A stretch of DNA of 64,000 nucleotides from Pseudomonas baltica (lineage in GTDB: Bacteria > Pseudomonadota > Gammaproteobacteria > Pseudomonadales > Pseudomonadaceae): positions 1 to 64,000 of the forward strand of contig NZ_JACMYH010000005.1 in assembly GCF_014235765.1 (NCBI RefSeq), read 5' to 3'. Of the stretch, positions 42,547-51,196 are shown one piece after another. The translations under genes and the position numbers were made by a program. The notes under the pieces were generated by a model that worked only from the letters and a program-made list of their open reading frames with translations, had not been told where the DNA came from and made no database searches. The number at the start of each line of letters is the position of its first letter. Within the stretch, counting starts at the first letter, position 1.

Positions 42547-43718
42547 GGCGCTGCGGTGTTGGCCAGGGCCACCGGAGACGTCACGTAGCACGCACCGCTC
42601 AGCTGCTTCTCGAACTGCTCGACGATGGCCGCCCAGCCCTGACGGCTGGCATGTCGGCGCGCATTGAGGCGGACCCGCCGCAAGTTCTCTTCATTTTCCA
42701 GCAACCAGCCCGCCGCCTCGAGAAACGCCGCCTCGTCGCCCGGCATGGCCAGGGCGCCACTGTGCCCGTGGCGAATGTGCTGCGCGGCGGCGGCCTCATC
42801 GTAGGCCACCACGGCCAGCCCTGATGCCTGTGCTTCCAGAACCACGTTGCCGAAGGTTTCAGTGAGGCTGGGAAACACGAAGATATCGCCGCTGGCGTAG
42901 TGTTCAGCCAGCACCTCGCCGCGCAATGCCCCGCAGAATATCGCTTCGGGCATTTTTTGCTGAAGGCTGCTTCGCCGCCCCCCGTCACCCACCACGATCA
43001 ACTTCATCACGCGCTGTGGATACTGCGCCTGCAGGTGGCTGAAGGTGCGCGCGAGCAGGTCCAGATTCTTCTCTCGCGCCAGGCGTCCGACATGGATCAC
43101 CGCCAGGTCGCCCTCCGCCAGTCCCCAACTCTGGCGCAACGTCAGGCTGCGCCGCGCAGGATGAAACAGCTGACCATCGACGCCGCGCGCCAGCAGATGC
43201 AAGCGCTCGAAGCCGCGTCGTTGCAATTCCAGGCGTTGGCCGTGGCTGGGCACCAGGGTCATGTGCGTACGGTTGTGAAACCAGCGCAGATAATGCGTCA
43301 CCACACGCGTCAACAGCCCCAACCCACTTTGTGCTGCGTATTGCTGGAAGTTGGTATGAAAGCCGCTGACCACCACGATACCCAGCAGCCGTGCCGCGCG
43401 CAGTGCGCTCAAGCCCAGTGGACCCGGTGTGGCGACATACACCACATCGGGCCGCCTCGAGCGCCAGTGCCGCACCAGCCGTCGCCCGGACGACTCGCCC
43501 CACTGCAGCCCCGGATAGCCGGGTATCGGCCAGCCGCGACACAACATCACATCGTCGCCGAGGCCTCTGTCCTGTGCCTGTCGCGGACGCACCACATCCA
43601 CACGGTGCCCGCGGCTGCGCAACCCTTCGCACAGATACTCGAGCGTACTGGCGACCCCGTTTATCTCGGGGGCGAAGGTTTCGGTAACCAGGGTGATATG
43701 CAGAGAGGGAGCTGTCAT
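42531..43718 (-). CDS. GT4-family glycosyltransferase (MgtA-like)
   Basis: 395-aa glycosyltransferase of the GT-B fold. The acceptor domain starts with ITLVTETFAPEINGVASTLEYL, and the nucleotide-sugar site has VGRLAREKNLDLLARTF and FPSLTETFGNVVLEAQASGLAVVAYD (E-x7-E). Similar enzymes glycosylate diacylglycerol or lipids (for example glucuronosyl-diacylglycerol under phosphate limitation), so a glycolipid product is a guess. The last residues, PLRGR, are encoded by a REP element. Confidence 0.88.
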   Translation of the reverse strand: MTAPSLHITLVTETFAPEINGVASTLEYLCEGLRSRGHRVDVVRPRQAQDRGLGDDVMLCRGWPIPGYPGLQWGESSGRRLVRHWRSRRPDVVYVATPGPLGLSALRAARLLGIVVVSGFHTNFQQYAAQSGLGLLTRVVTHYLRWFHNRTHMTLVPSHGQRLELQRRGFERLHLLARGVDGQLFHPARRSLTLRQSWGLAEGDLAVIHVGRLAREKNLDLLARTFSHLQAQYPQRVMKLIVVGDGGRRSSLQQKMPEAIFCGALRGEVLAEHYASGDIFVFPSLTETFGNVVLEAQASGLAVVAYDEAAAAQHIRHGHSGALAMPGDEAAFLEAAGWLLENEENLRRVRLNARRHASRQGWAAIVEQFEKQLSGACYVTSPVALANTAAPLRGR

Positions 43719-43760
43719 CAGCTTAGTTTCGAAGCGTTGTGTTGCGCGAGTGTGGCGCTT

Positions 43761-44003
43761 TCATGAGGTTTTTATGACTTCAAGTTTCCAGTCGAACAGT
43801 ATTTCGCGTAATTCCTGCCACGGATGTTGTGGCTCGCAACTGTCATTAGCGCATTTCGCCATGTGATTCGAATTGAAAGGCTGAGAAGAGGTTGAATACG
43901 TTTGCAATCCGCCGCACTCGACGCAAAAGATTTCACGTTCCATGATATGCCAGGAAACATGCCAGTGCTTCAGTCGTTTATCAGCGGAAAAAGTCGGAAT
44001 CAT
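43761..44003 (-). CDS. Small four-cysteine protein of unknown function
   Basis: 80-aa protein starting at ATG 44001-44003 (GAGG 5 nt upstream); an alternative ATG at 44069 would give 102 aa. Cysteines C27-x2-C30 and C51-x4-C56 suggest a zinc-ribbon-like site, and the Trp/His content is high (KHWHVSWHIMEREIFCVEC). I recognise no family. Base composition is visibly more AT-rich than in the neighbours, and the next gene is a damaged aqpZ, suggesting acquired or decaying DNA. Confidence 0.55.
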   Translation of the reverse strand: MIPTFSADKRLKHWHVSWHIMEREIFCVECGGLQTYSTSSQPFNSNHMAKCANDSCEPQHPWQELREILFDWKLEVIKTS

Positions 44004-44085
44004 CACAGCCTCGCGATGGTTGCAATTGCGACGTGGGAGCAAGCGTACAGTATCTTGATAGAGTTTCATGACGAAGCGACCGAGC

Positions 44086-44484
44086 CTACACATGAGCGGG
44101 AATCTTCAGATCATTTTTCTCGCCCATGGCTCTGCCCACCCAGCCTCCGATCAATCCGCCCATGATCGGCGCGAGCCAGAACATCCAAAGCGCTGCTGCC
44201 GCGGCTCTCGCTCCAGCAACCTGAGCCAGTACGTAGGGCAATACTTCACTGGAAGAGATCCTGCCACCGGCCCACAGTCCAACGGTGACGGCAGGGTTGA
44301 AGTGCCCCCCCGAGATAGGCCCTACCGCATACGCCATGGTGAGCACGGTCAAACCGAACGCCAGCGATACACCCGCGAATCCAATACCCAGTTCCGGGAA
44401 TTTGGCGGCGAATATGGCACTTCCACACCCCCCGAACACAAGCCAGAATGTGCCCAGGAACTCAGCTGCCAGTTTCCGATTCAT
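44086..44484 (-). pseudogene. aqpZ: aqpZ with an in-frame internal deletion (truncated aquaporin Z)
   Basis: The first about 92 residues match aquaporin Z: MNRKLAAEFLGTFWLVFGG, the first NPA motif at 63-65 in SGGHFNPAVT, and VLPYVLAQVAGA. The sequence then jumps straight to the C-terminal end (about 99-125, LWMFWLAPIMGG then GRAMGEKND). About 100 residues are missing, including the second NPA motif and the selectivity-filter Arg. At 132 aa instead of about 230, with only half of the pore, it cannot form a normal water channel. The frame is open and the ribosome-binding site (GGAG, 8 nt) intact, so a short protein could still be made. Confidence 0.85.
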
Positions 44485-44739
44485 ATTGATGATGCTCCAG
44501 TAGTTCAAGGTGATAGTTGCAAATCAACCTGACTACTGGAATGCACAGGTTACATCTTGAAGGCGCGATGTAAGGCAGTGGGATGTTACCGTTGCCAACC
44601 GCTGTGCGCGGCGTGGCTGGAAAGAACTGAAGAAACGTGTCAGGCGTTTGTCAATGACGCAAACGTTTCTGGGTAGAGGTAGAATAGTCGATTATGAACT
44701 GGCCGTAATCATTAACGACCAGTGGTTATCGCCAAAGAC

Positions 44740-45468
44740 TTATTGTCGCTCGCGCACCCAGAACAATGTCGCGCCTGCCACCGCTGCAGGCATCATCAAA
44801 ACGTTTACTCCCGGGATCAGCAGTGCCAGGTAAACGATGCCGCCGAAACTGAGGCTGCGCCAGCGCTTCTGCCGCAGCCAAGCGAGCATGTCCTGCCAAC
44901 TCATCTTGTGGTTGTCGGCGGGGTAGTCGATATATTGAATAGCCATCATCCAGACCCCGAACAGTAACCACAGAGGGGCGGCGATGATATTGAGCATCGG
45001 GATGAACGACAGCACGAACAGCGCCAGTGCGCGCGGCAGGAAATAGCCGAGCTTGCGCGCTTCGCGGGCCAGCGTGCGCGGGATCATTTCGAACAGTTCG
45101 GTCCAGCGGAAGGCGGGGAAATCGTCCTTGCCCCGCGCAACTACCTCGACCTTCTCGGAGAGAAACCCGTTGAAAGGGGCAGCGATGATGTTGGCCAGCA
45201 TGGTGAAGCTGAAGAACACCATGAAGGCTACGAGCACCGCAAACAGCGGCCAGAGTATGAAGCTGAGGAAACCCAGCCAGTTGGGCAGGCTTTGGATCAA
45301 GTGGTCGACCCACCCGCTGAACAGGTGGCCGGCGAAGTAGATCAGGCCAACGAACAGCACCAGGTTGATGCTCAGTGGCAACAGTACAAACAGCCGCAGC
45401 CCGGGAGACAAGACCATTTTCAGGCCCTCGCGCAGGTATTGCGGGCCGGACAGTGCAGGGACAGGCAT
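44740..45468 (-). CDS. cysZ: Sulfate transporter CysZ
   Basis: 242-aa inner-membrane protein of the EI24/CysZ family supplying sulfate for cysteine synthesis. About four long hydrophobic segments are visible (near 25-55, 65-95, 145-175 and 200-235). ATG 45466-45468 gives the family N terminus MPVPALSGPQYLREG and follows GGAG. It is divergent from the peroxiredoxin/trxB pair, so sulfur supply and thiol redox genes are adjacent. Confidence 0.9.
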   Translation of the reverse strand: MPVPALSGPQYLREGLKMVLSPGLRLFVLLPLSINLVLFVGLIYFAGHLFSGWVDHLIQSLPNWLGFLSFILWPLFAVLVAFMVFFSFTMLANIIAAPFNGFLSEKVEVVARGKDDFPAFRWTELFEMIPRTLAREARKLGYFLPRALALFVLSFIPMLNIIAAPLWLLFGVWMMAIQYIDYPADNHKMSWQDMLAWLRQKRWRSLSFGGIVYLALLIPGVNVLMMPAAVAGATLFWVRERQ

Positions 45469-45701
45469 GGACAACTCCGAGACAGGGGAAACGTGCTGAC
45501 AGTACCGGCTTTGCCGACGCTCGGGAACCACGGCAATGACCGGTAACAACCTTGCGTGCTCTGCACGAATGGCCCGTTCGCGTATAGACGAGGGCTATGG
45601 GTTGGATTGCCAAAGGGTATTTCCCTAATCGGGCCCACCTCGTTAAGCTTGGACACATCGAATTTCAACCCTTTCCCATCTTCGCTTCCAAGGAGTTCTT
45701 C

Positions 45702-46301
45702 ATGAGCATTCTGGTCAACCGCCAAGCCCCTGACTTCGACGCCGCTGCCGTACTGGGCGACGGCTCGATCGTCGACAGCTTCAAGTTGTCGTCCCTGCGT
45801 GGCAAGTATGTGGTGCTGTTCTTCTGGCCATTGGATTTCACTTTCGTGTGCCCGTCGGAAATCATCGCCCACAACAACCGCATCGCCAAGTTCCGCGAGC
45901 TGGGTGTCGAAGTGGTCGGGGTGTCCATCGATTCGCAGTTCACTCACCACGCCTGGCGCAGCACGCCGGTGGAGAAGGGCGGTATCGGTGAGGTCGAATT
46001 CACCATGGTCGCCGACGTCAAGCACGAGATCGTCCGCGCCTACGGCGTCGAGCACGAAGATGGCGTGGCTCTGCGTGCCTCTTTCCTGATCGACCAGCAA
46101 GGTGTCGTGCAGCACCAGGTGGTGAACAACCTGCCGCTGGGTCGCGATGTCGACGACATGGTACGACTGGTCGAAGCGCTGCAGTTCACCGAACAGCATG
46201 GTGAAGTCTGCCCGGCCGGCTGGCGTCCGGGCCAGAAAGGCATGAAGGCCGATGCTCAGGGCGTCGCCGACTACCTGGCTGGAAATGCCAAGAGCCTGTA
46301 A
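45702..46301 (+). CDS. 2-Cys peroxiredoxin (AhpC/TSA family)
   Basis: 199-aa peroxidase reducing hydrogen peroxide and alkyl peroxides. Peroxidatic Cys50 is in FTFVCPSE and resolving Cys170 in HGEVCPAGW, the typical 2-Cys arrangement. ATG 45702 follows AGGAG. trxB begins 134 bp downstream on the same strand, consistent with recycling by thioredoxin/thioredoxin reductase. Confidence 0.95.
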   Translation: MSILVNRQAPDFDAAAVLGDGSIVDSFKLSSLRGKYVVLFFWPLDFTFVCPSEIIAHNNRIAKFRELGVEVVGVSIDSQFTHHAWRSTPVEKGGIGEVEFTMVADVKHEIVRAYGVEHEDGVALRASFLIDQQGVVQHQVVNNLPLGRDVDDMVRLVEALQFTEQHGEVCPAGWRPGQKGMKADAQGVADYLAGNAKSL

Positions 46302-46435
46302 GCGCTGACCCTGCCTGGATTTCACGGGCAAGTTTCTGGGCTGGCGGCGTTGAACCTTCCCCAAGGTGCCTTGCCAGTCCTTTTTATTCCAGCCGCACCG
46401 GATCGGCGCCAACGTCCGGCAGTCAGGAGTTAGTC

Positions 46436-47398
46436 ATGTCTCAAACCCGTCATTCCCGCGTGATCATCCTGGGCTCCGGCCCTGCCGGTTACAGCGCTGC
46501 CGTGTACGCTGCGCGCGCCAACCTCAAGCCGCTGCTGATTACCGGCATGCAGGCAGGCGGTCAGTTGACCACCACTACCGAAGTCGACAACTGGCCGGGC
46601 GACCCCCATGGCCTGACCGGCCCGGCCCTGATGGAGCGCATGCGCGAGCACGCCGAGCGCTTTGAAACCGAAATCGTCTTCGACCACATCAATGCCGTTG
46701 ACCTTGCTGCCCAGCCGTTCACCTTGACGGGTGACAGCGCAACCTACACCTGCGACGCGCTGATCATCGCCACCGGCGCCAGCGCGCGGTACCTGGGCTT
46801 GCCGTCGGAAGAGGCGTTCATGGGCAAGGGCGTTTCGGCCTGTGCCACGTGCGATGGCTTCTTCTATCGCAACCGTGAAGTCGCGGTAGTGGGCGGTGGC
46901 AACACGGCGGTCGAAGAGGCGCTGTACCTGGCCAACATCGCCAGCAAGGTGACCCTGGTCCATCGTCGCGATACCTTTCGCGCCGAGAAGATCCTGATCG
47001 ACAAGCTGCACGCTCGCGTGGCCGAAGGCAAGATCGAACTCAAGCTCAATGCCACGCTGGAAGAGGTGCTGGGCGACAACATGGGCGTGACCGGTGCGCG
47101 CTTGCGCAACAACGATGGCATTGCCGAAGAGCTGAAGGTCGATGGCGTGTTCATCGCGATCGGTCACACGCCGAACACTTCGTTGTTCGACGGGCAATTG
47201 GCTCTGAAGGACGGCTACATGGTGGTTCAGGGCGGGCGTGAAGGCAACGCCACCGCGACCAGCGTCGAGGGCGTATTCGCTGCCGGCGACGTGGCTGACC
47301 ACGTGTACCGCCAGGCAATTACCTCGGCCGGTGCCGGCTGCATGGCAGCGCTGGATGTAGAGCGTTATCTGGATGGGCTGGCCAACGCTTCGTTCTGA
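46436..47398 (+). CDS. trxB: Thioredoxin-disulfide reductase
   Basis: 320-aa NADPH-dependent FAD enzyme that reduces thioredoxin. FAD motif GSGPAGYSAAVYAARA (13-28), active-site Cys136 and Cys139 in ACATCDGFF, NADPH motif GGGNTAVEEALYL, and C-terminal FAD contact FAAGDVADHVYRQA. Normal length. REP-type inverted repeats and a terminator follow. Confidence 0.97.
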   Translation: MSQTRHSRVIILGSGPAGYSAAVYAARANLKPLLITGMQAGGQLTTTTEVDNWPGDPHGLTGPALMERMREHAERFETEIVFDHINAVDLAAQPFTLTGDSATYTCDALIIATGASARYLGLPSEEAFMGKGVSACATCDGFFYRNREVAVVGGGNTAVEEALYLANIASKVTLVHRRDTFRAEKILIDKLHARVAEGKIELKLNATLEEVLGDNMGVTGARLRNNDGIAEELKVDGVFIAIGHTPNTSLFDGQLALKDGYMVVQGGREGNATATSVEGVFAAGDVADHVYRQAITSAGAGCMAALDVERYLDGLANASF

Positions 47399-47407
47399 TC
47401 CAGAACC

Positions 47408-47552
47408 GCAGCGCGGCTTTCGCGGGTAGAACCCGCTCCCACCGGGGGCAGTGTCCCTCACTGGCCATGCAAGACCTGGTGGGCCAGGGGCAGTGCCCTT
47501 CACGGGTCATGCAGTTCCTTGTGGGAGCGGGTTCTACCCGCGAAGAGGCCCC
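47408..47552. repeat. Inverted REP pair downstream of trxB
   Basis: TTCGCGGGTAGAACCCGCTC (about 47416-47435) and its inverted partner GAGCGGGTTCTACCCGCGAA (about 47525-47544) flank about 90 bp. The arms are nearly perfect complements and could form a large stem-loop that protects the trxB 3' end. This is a third REP family in the window. Confidence 0.8.
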
Positions 47553-47564
47553 AAAGCCGGGCAC

Positions 47565-47595
47565 AAAAAAACCGACCCCTGCAGGTCGGTTTTTT
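47565..47595. terminator. Bidirectional terminator between trxB and the HopJ-type gene
   Basis: A 12- to 13-bp stem (47565-47577 with 47584-47595), A-run on the left and T-run on the right, 6-nt loop. It lies between convergent genes. Confidence 0.88.
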
Positions 47596-47607
47596 CATGC
47601 CTGCCCG

Positions 47608-47949
47608 TTAGCCCCGCCGGGTCAGCGGCAGTTCGGAAAACTTCACCCCTGCCAACCCATGCGCCATCAGGTTGCGGATATTACCGTGATCACTGCCCTC
47701 GGGCGTCGCCACCACCGAACGGTAGTGTTCGCCAAACGCCAGCAGTGCCTCTTCATCGCTCAAGCCTTCCAGCAGTGCCAGGCCCAGGGTCTTGCAGGAC
47801 CCTTCGTTCTGCCCGGCAGCATTGTCCAGAGCGCCGTTGCTGAATGCCTGTGGCTCATAGGCATAGTGCTCGGCGACGAAGGCCAGCGTCGCGGCGAACT
47901 GATGTTCACCGCTGGCCAGGCTGGTGCGCAGCGAATTCACATCACGCAT
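47608..47949 (-). CDS. HopJ-type III effector family protein
   Basis: 113-aa protein with the HopJ family pattern FVAEHYAYEPQAFSNGALDN and NEGSCKTLGLALLEGLSDEEAL. Despite the name, the family is widespread in non-pathogens, and no secretion signal or type III genes are visible here, so a cytoplasmic metabolic role is more likely. The start overlaps the stop of the DUF1244 gene by 8 bp, so the two are translationally coupled. Confidence 0.85.
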   Translation of the reverse strand: MRDVNSLRTSLASGEHQFAATLAFVAEHYAYEPQAFSNGALDNAAGQNEGSCKTLGLALLEGLSDEEALLAFGEHYRSVVATPEGSDHGNIRNLMAHGLAGVKFSELPLTRRG

Positions 47950-48238
47950 TGGGCGTCCCCTTGGCGAAGGCCGCCTGCTGCTCGGCGCTGGCTTCCTGCT
48001 GGTATTGCGCCTTCCACTGCGCATAAGGCATGCCGTAGACGACTTCTCGCGCCTCATCGAGGCTGACCTCGACCTGCTGCTCGTCGGCGGCCGCCTTGTA
48101 CCACTTGGACAGGCAATTGCGGCAGAAGCCTGCCAGGTTCATCAAGTCGATGTTCTGCACGTCCTTGCGTTCGTCCAGGTGCTTGACCAGGCGGCGGAAA
48201 GCCGCTGCTTCCAATTCCAGGCGTTGTTGTTCGTTCAT
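47942..48238 (-). CDS. DUF1244-domain protein
   Basis: 98-aa cytoplasmic protein with the family core IDLMNLAGFCRNCLSKWYKAA, whose Cys39-x2-Cys42 may bind metal or be redox-active, followed by MPYAQWKAQYQ. Function unknown. It is coupled to the HopJ-type gene downstream and lies 27 bp after folX on the same strand. Confidence 0.88.
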   Translation of the reverse strand: MNEQQRLELEAAAFRRLVKHLDERKDVQNIDLMNLAGFCRNCLSKWYKAAADEQQVEVSLDEAREVVYGMPYAQWKAQYQQEASAEQQAAFAKGTPNA

Positions 48239-48265
48239 GTCGCTCTCCTGCTGGGCGGCAACCGG

Positions 48266-48637
48266 TCAGCGGCTGCCGGCGAGGGTGATCGAAACCGATT
48301 CGGCGAAGCGCAGCGCATGGGGCTTGTCGACTTCCACTTCGGCATAGCGCACGGCGGTGTTCTGCATGACCAGATCGAGAATCTCCTGGGTCAGGCGTTC
48401 GAGCAGGGCAAACCGGTTGCCCTCCACATGCTGGATCACCGCCTTGGTGATGGTGCGGTAGTTCAGGGCATGCTCGATATCGTTGTCGCGCACCGCTTCG
48501 AGCGCCGGATACAGGACGGTGAGGTTGATCAACACATCCTGCTTGTTGACGATTTCGTCTTCGTTGATACCGATGAAGGTGCGCAAGCGCAGGTCCTTGA
48601 CCCGGATGCGTGCCATTCCTGGCTGCAGTGGTGCCAT
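48266..48637 (-). CDS. folX: Dihydroneopterin triphosphate 2'-epimerase
   Basis: 123-aa FolB/FolX-fold enzyme that makes dihydromonapterin triphosphate. Family motifs are ARIRVKDLRLRTFIGINEDE and HALNYRTITKAV, ending KPHALRFAESVSITL. The neighbouring folM favours FolX over FolB. In Pseudomonas tetrahydromonapterin is the phenylalanine hydroxylase cofactor (known). ATG 48635-48637 has GGAG 9 nt upstream. Confidence 0.88.
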   Translation of the reverse strand: MAPLQPGMARIRVKDLRLRTFIGINEDEIVNKQDVLINLTVLYPALEAVRDNDIEHALNYRTITKAVIQHVEGNRFALLERLTQEILDLVMQNTAVRYAEVEVDKPHALRFAESVSITLAGSR

Positions 48638-48696
48638 CGTTGTGTGCTCCGCAGAATGTTCGGGGCCAGCGTCGTGCCGAACCGACGCAGGCATGC

Positions 48697-49398
48697 CTAT
48701 TTTACGTGTCTGCCGCCGTTGACGGTCAAGGTCGTGCCCGTCACGTAGGGGTTTTCCAACAGGTAGCGCAGGCTCTGGTAGATGACCTCGGCACCCGGCT
48801 CGATGCCCAGCGCCGACTTGGCCAGCGATTTGTAGCGATAGTCGGCATCGTCATCCGGGTTGAACAGAATCAGCGCCGGGGCAATCCCGTTCACTTTGAT
48901 CGCGGGCGCGAACCGCGCCGCGAACGACAGCGTGAGGTTGTCCAGTCCCGCCTTGCTCGCGCAATAGGCCATGTGCTTGGCGCTGCCCTTGCGCGTCACG
49001 TCATCGCTGATGTGCACGATGTCGGCAGGTTTCGACGCGCGCAGCAGGTCGGCGCAGTGCAAGTTGATCAGATAGGGCGCCAGCATGTGCACATTGACCA
49101 TCTGCTGGAACGCGGCGGCTTCGTCTGCGGCGCTGTCCGCGATCCAGGCCGAGGCATTGTGCACGATGGCGCGCAGCTGGGTGGTCTGCGCCTTGAGTGC
49201 GTCGATGAAGGCCAGGATGCCGGCTTCGCTGGCGAAGTCGGCATGGATGGTCACCGCGCCCATCTCGCGCAGGTGCGCAACGGTTTCGCGCTCCTGGCGA
49301 TAGCTGATGATGACCGGTTGGCCTTCGCCCAGCAGGCGTTCGGCACAATGCAGGCCGATGCGCTGGCTGGCGCCGGTAATGAGGATCGGGTGAGGCAT
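48697..49398 (-). CDS. folM: Dihydromonapterin reductase
   Basis: 233-aa short-chain dehydrogenase that reduces dihydromonapterin (and dihydrofolate weakly). N-terminal ITGASQRIGLHCAERL cofactor motif, catalytic Tyr-x3-Lys in MAYCASKAGL, and C-terminal VTGTTLTVNGGRHVK. It works with FolX, 59 bp downstream, to make tetrahydromonapterin. Confidence 0.92.
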   Translation of the reverse strand: MPHPILITGASQRIGLHCAERLLGEGQPVIISYRQERETVAHLREMGAVTIHADFASEAGILAFIDALKAQTTQLRAIVHNASAWIADSAADEAAAFQQMVNVHMLAPYLINLHCADLLRASKPADIVHISDDVTRKGSAKHMAYCASKAGLDNLTLSFAARFAPAIKVNGIAPALILFNPDDDADYRYKSLAKSALGIEPGAEVIYQSLRYLLENPYVTGTTLTVNGGRHVK

Positions 49399-49465
49399 GG
49401 GGCGAGCTCTTCGTCGGCAGGTTGCTGCGCCGATTTATATCACAAAGCGCAGCAGGTCCGGCCGT

Positions 49466-50032
49466 TCACGCCACCTTGGCCTTGGGCAGCGGCGCCCGGC
49501 TCGGCGTGGCGTGCAACCAGCCGCGCAACAGGCGCGTCGACAGCGGAATGAAAAAGAACACCATGAGCGGGGTCAGGGCCAGGGTACTGAGCATGACTCT
49601 GGGCACCAGGCTGATCTCGTTCAGCACGTGACCGAACAGGAAGTTGAAGATCAACGACACCGGAAAGAACGCCAGCCAGATGGCCACCGCCTGTTTCCAG
49701 CGCGGCGGGCGCTGCAGGCCACTGTCACCGAACCAGCCTTCGGTGCCGCTGACCCGGTGCACGTGTGGCTGGGCGAACAGTTCACTGCCACGGCCAAGCC
49801 AGGAGCGACGGGAGGCAGAATGCTCCCATGCATGCAGCGTGGTTTCATCGGCAAAACGGAAGATGATCTGGAATTCGTCATCGCCCGGCGCGGGCGCCAG
49901 AACGCCTGAACCCAGGTAACCTGGAAAATCGGTCGCCAGTTGTTCGCCCTCATGCAGCCAGGCGATCAGGTCCTGATATTTGCCATCGGCCACGCGGCGC
50001 GCAACCATCAGGGTAACGGGGGAGGTAGACAT
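49466..50032 (-). CDS. Antibiotic-biosynthesis-monooxygenase (ABM) domain protein with membrane tail
   Basis: 188-aa protein. An ABM-type ferredoxin-like domain (about 5-95, with VTLMVARRVADGKYQDLIAWL) is followed by two hydrophobic segments (about 118-140 and 150-172), so the domain is tethered to the inner membrane. Substrate unknown. I use ATG 50030-50032 with GGAG upstream; the longer frame lacks a site. Confidence 0.85.
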   Translation of the reverse strand: MSTSPVTLMVARRVADGKYQDLIAWLHEGEQLATDFPGYLGSGVLAPAPGDDEFQIIFRFADETTLHAWEHSASRRSWLGRGSELFAQPHVHRVSGTEGWFGDSGLQRPPRWKQAVAIWLAFFPVSLIFNFLFGHVLNEISLVPRVMLSTLALTPLMVFFFIPLSTRLLRGWLHATPSRAPLPKAKVA

Positions 50033-50238
50033 CGTGTATCTCCAGGCAGTCTGGCGCTCCGGGTAGGAGCCTCCATCGAATGCAGCGCCGGGGTGGTGGC
50101 GTGCATCTGAAATCAAGCAAGTATTATTCCCGAAAACCGCTGCGTGCACATCTACCGTCGGTTGGATCATCCACAAACCCCAAGCCTCTGCCAGCGGTTA
50201 CACTGTGCGTTCCTGTTCCTGGCGGCGGTTGACTAGCA

Positions 50239-51186
50239 ATGAGCGAATCCGGCACCCGATTGCCCGGCGTGCAAGACCACGCGCTGGACGAGCTGTACCC
50301 CATTCGCGAGGTGGCCCGGTTGACCGGTATCAACCCGGTCACGCTGCGTGCGTGGGAGCGCCGCTATGGTCTGGTGCAGCCTACCCGCACCGAAAGTGGG
50401 CACCGCTTGTACTCCCTGGCCGATATCGAAGAGGTGCGCAGTATCCTGGGCTGGATAGAGCGGGGCGTGGCGGTGAGCAAGGTGGGCAAGATCCTGGCGC
50501 GCACCCAGCAGGCCAGAACCGCTCTGCCCGGACCCTGCGACGAGCACGGTGAATGGCAGCAGTGGCAGGAGCGGATTCGCCAGTGCGTACGTGAGTTTGC
50601 CGAAGCTCGGCTCGATCAGGTCTACGGCCAGGTGTTTTCCAGCTATCCGCTGGCCGTGGTATTCGAACAGGTGCTGATGCCGGTCTGGCAGGAGCTGCTG
50701 GTGCATCAGGGCCACTTTGGCCAGGCCAGCGAATGGTTGTTCCTCGACACCTTCCTGCGTGCCCGCACGCTGCAACGGCTGCGCCTAGCTTCCGATCAGG
50801 GCCAGGACAGCCGGGTATTGCTGGTGGCCATACCAGAGCAGTGTCGGGAACTCGAGCTTCAGGTCACAGGCCTGCTGCTGGGCGGACCGCAAGTCGAAGT
50901 GCAACTGCTCGGTCTGGGCCAGCCGCTCGAAGAGCTGAGCCTGGTCTGTGAAAAGCTCGCGCCCCAGGCAGTGGTGCTGTTCTCCAATCGCCCAGCGCCA
51001 CCGGCACTGCCACGGCAGCTGGCCAGACTGAACAACGCCCTGAGCTGCCCGTTGCTGTTGGCCGGAGAGCTGTCCGAAATCATGCAGGACAGCCTGCGAT
51101 CCACTGAGATCGCCTGCCTGGGCAGCGATGGCCGTTTGATGCAACGGCGTTTGCAGCAGTACCTGGCCGGGCATCTGGACAGCTGA
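50239..51186 (+). CDS. MerR-family regulator of the class II LitR/PplR type (second copy)
   Basis: 315-aa regulator with the same architecture as the photolyase-linked MerR: the HTH domain (about 18-88, with REVARLTGINPVTLRAWERRYGL) and a B12-binding-like domain without DxHxxG or the EH ligand motif. It lies next to a short LOV photoreceptor, the arrangement I recall for PplR3 with PpSB1-LOV in P. putida. It presumably receives the LOV signal and acts on the same TGTACA repeats. No such repeat is seen in its own upstream region. Confidence 0.83.
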   Translation: MSESGTRLPGVQDHALDELYPIREVARLTGINPVTLRAWERRYGLVQPTRTESGHRLYSLADIEEVRSILGWIERGVAVSKVGKILARTQQARTALPGPCDEHGEWQQWQERIRQCVREFAEARLDQVYGQVFSSYPLAVVFEQVLMPVWQELLVHQGHFGQASEWLFLDTFLRARTLQRLRLASDQGQDSRVLLVAIPEQCRELELQVTGLLLGGPQVEVQLLGLGQPLEELSLVCEKLAPQAVVLFSNRPAPPALPRQLARLNNALSCPLLLAGELSEIMQDSLRSTEIACLGSDGRLMQRRLQQYLAGHLDS

Positions 51187-51196
51187 TTCGGCGCAT

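Noticed and set aside
47608..47949. Type III secretion effector role for the HopJ-type gene
   Set aside because: No secretion genes, chaperone or export signal nearby; the family is common in non-pathogens and the gene is coupled to DUF1244.
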